A stretch of DNA of 41,316 bases from Terriglobia bacterium. Lineage in GTDB: Bacteria; Acidobacteriota; Terriglobia; Bryobacterales; Bryobacteraceae. Below are positions 39,856 to 41,316 of the stretch, piece by piece. Below the pieces are notes generated by a model that saw only the letters and a program-made list of their open reading frames with translations, was not told the DNA's origin and did no database searches. The position numbers and the translations under genes were made by a program. Position 1 is the stretch's first letter; every line of letters begins with the position of its first letter. Where the stretch lies: assembly GCA_020073365.1 (NCBI GenBank), contig JAIQFL010000063.1:1-41316 (forward strand). The letters are read 5' to 3'.

Positions 39856-41316
39856 ATGGCGCTGTTCAAGACCCGTAGCGCCGCCGTTTATGGCATCGAT
39901 GCCCATCTGATCGATGTCGAAGTCGACATGCACAAGTCAGGCGCGGCGCGCGACTCCGTTATGGTTGGGATGCCCGATGTGGCGGTGCGTGAAAGCCGCG
40001 AGCGCATCAAATCGGCGTTGCTGAACTCCGGCTTTGGATATCCCAACAAGTGCTTCACCATCAACCTGGCTCCCGCCAATGTCCGTAAGGAAGGCGCGGG
40101 CTTCGACCTTCCGATGGCGCTGGGAATCCTGGGCGCCATGGGAGCTGTCGCCGCACTCGACCGCCACATCCTGGTGGGGGAACTCGCCTTGGATGGCGCC
40201 ATCCGTCCGGTCCGCGGCGCCCTCTCGGTGGCGGTCTGCGCGCGCGACCAGGGGATCGCCAACCTGATCCTGCCCGCGGAGAACGCGGCTGAGGCGGCGG
40301 TGGTCGAGGGGGTAGACGTCTACGGGGTGCGCTGCCTGGCGGAGGTGGTCGCCTTGCTGGCGCGTCCCGAGGAGTTCACGCCCGCTCGACCCAACGGCAA
40401 CGGCCATCTGGTGGAATCGGCGGCTGCCCCGGACTTCGCCGACGTGCGGGGACAGACCATGGCCAAACGCGCCCTCGAAGTGGCGGCGGCCGGGTCGCAT
40501 AACCTGTTGATGATCGGCCCGCCGGGTTCCGGCAAGACCATGCTTGCCAAGCGGTTTGCGGGAATTTTGCCGCCTTTGACATTCCCGGAGGCCATCGAAA
40601 CCACCAAGATCCACAGCGTCGCCGGCCTTCTGCGCAACGGCGACGGCCTGTTGCGCGAGCGTCCGTTCCGCGCTCCGCACCACACTATTTCGGACGCCGG
40701 GATGATCGGCGGCGGCACGGGCATGCCGCGGCCGGGCGAGGTGAGCCTGGCGCACCACGGCGTGCTTTTCCTGGACGAATTCCCCGAGTTTCCCAGGGAC
40801 GTTCTGGAGATCCTCCGCCAGCCGTTGGAAGACGGTTCGGTCACGATCGCTCGCTCCAACATGACGCTGCGCTTCCCTTCGAGTTTCATGCTGGTGGCGG
40901 CGATGAACCCGTGCAAGTGCGGATTCTTCGGCGATACCACGCGCGAGTGCCGCTGCACCCCGGGCCAGATTCAACAGTACCTGGGCAAGATCAGCGGGCC
41001 CTTGTTGGACCGCATCGATATCCACGTAGAGGTCCCCGCAGTTCCTTATAAGGAATTGCGCGGCAACCCGGCAGCCGAATCCTCCGCCCAGATCCGCGGC
41101 CGCATCGAACGCGCCCGCGCCGTGCAGCAGGCCCGCGGCTACTACAATGCCCGCATGCCAGTCCGCATGATCCGCAAAAAGTGCGTGCTGGACTACTCCG
41201 GGGAGCGGACCCTGGAAATGGCCGTCCGCCGCATGGGCCTCTCGGCGCGTGCCCACGACCGCATCCTCAAAGTGGCGCGCACGCTGGCCGATCTGGATGA
41301 GTCGCCGAGCGTCGCA
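39856..41316 (+). CDS. comM: ComM/YifB-family AAA+ ATPase (Mg-chelatase-like), 3' end outside window
   Basis: 487 codons are visible and the frame is open to the window edge; full-length family members have ~505-515 residues, so only a short tail is missing. The N-terminal ChlI-like Lon-type domain ([68 protein letters not shown]) is followed by the AAA+ core: Walker [10 protein letters not shown] (~residue 220), [19 protein letters not shown], Walker [11 protein letters not shown], and the [13 protein letters not shown] / CRCTPGQ Cys cluster typical of the family. The C-terminal [12 protein letters not shown] is present. ComM is a hexameric helicase that promotes branch migration in natural transformation and recombination. 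The ATG start lacks a ribosome site. Confidence 0.96.
   Translation, partial: MALFKTRSAAVYGIDAHLIDVEVDMHKSGAARDSVMVGMPDVAVRESRERIKSALLNSGFGYPNKCFTINLAPANVRKEGAGFDLPMALGILGAMGAVAALDRHILVGELALDGAIRPVRGALSVAVCARDQGIANLILPAENAAEAAVVEGVDVYGVRCLAEVVALLARPEEFTPARPNGNGHLVESAAAPDFADVRGQTMAKRALEVAAAGSHNLLMIGPPGSGKTMLAKRFAGILPPLTFPEAIETTKIHSVAGLLRNGDGLLRERPFRAPHHTISDAGMIGGGTGMPRPGEVSLAHHGVLFLDEFPEFPRDVLEILRQPLEDGSVTIARSNMTLRFPSSFMLVAAMNPCKCGFFGDTTRECRCTPGQIQQYLGKISGPLLDRIDIHVEVPAVPYKELRGNPAAESSAQIRGRIERARAVQQARGYYNARMPVRMIRKKCVLDYSGERTLEMAVRRMGLSARAHDRILKVARTLADLDESPSVA

Overview
The window looks like chromosomal DNA from an Acidobacteriota, most likely the Bryobacterales / Candidatus Solibacter lineage. 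The support is: (i) a protein ending in the Solibacter-type C-terminal domain (TIGR03437 family) at 20811-22697; (ii) a PadR regulator directly followed by a 902-residue acidobacterial duplicated orphan permease (ADOP) at 22788-25854; (iii) an Oar-like TonB-dependent receptor with a carboxypeptidase-regulatory-like N-terminus; (iv) CRTAC1/ASPIC-UnbV, TPR and PEP-CTERM proteins; (v) high GC content and short palindromic intergenic repeats. The assignment is inference from gene families. No rRNA, tRNA, CRISPR array, intact insertion sequence or prophage was seen.

Layout. 1-3634: the end of an unknown gene, a probably exported amidohydrolase, and a convergent Tat-exported SelA-like PLP enzyme. 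3.8-7.4 kb: stress and housekeeping genes (frameshifted BON protein, glycine-zipper protein, ACT-domain protein, Bax-inhibitor-1-like membrane protein, a small conserved-looking protein, an orphan Flp pilin). 8.0-11.9 kb: an alpha/beta hydrolase and the divergent glyoxylate-shunt pair aceA/aceB. 12.1-20.5 kb: a cytochrome c/copper-monooxygenase-like/TPR fusion protein converging on a three-gene operon, TonB receptor > TPR > ASPIC/UnbV, coupled by overlapping start and stop codons. 20.8-25.9 kb: the TIGR03437 protein, then padR-ADOP. 25.9-34.8 kb (minus strand): a giant Ser/Thr kinase, a PQQ/cytochrome c dehydrogenase, a small membrane protein and an AraC/GyrI regulator. 35-36.2 kb: a PEP-CTERM metalloprotease. 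36.4-38.8 kb: cydAB (bd oxidase). 39-41.3 kb: a zinc-ribbon protein, a stretch with decayed coding traces, and the start of a ComM/YifB AAA+ gene that runs off the right edge.

How the genes fit together. Much of the window encodes envelope or periplasmic functions: outer-membrane import, two multi-domain c-type cytochrome oxidoreductases, an exported PLP enzyme with an amidohydrolase, bd oxidase, and a membrane-anchored kinase carrying PEGA-like domains. The glyoxylate shunt suggests growth on C2 or fatty-acid carbon.

The most unusual points are: the exported amidohydrolase/SelA-like pair with a beta domain fused to the PLP enzyme; a recurring promoter layout with the -10 hexamer 6-7 nt before the start codon (leaderless mRNAs), three cases of which have a -35 exactly 17 bp upstream; a tandem array of five 55-56-residue repeats inside the kinase; an operator-like TATAGT array before padR; and several palindromic repeats or gene relics in the intergenic DNA.
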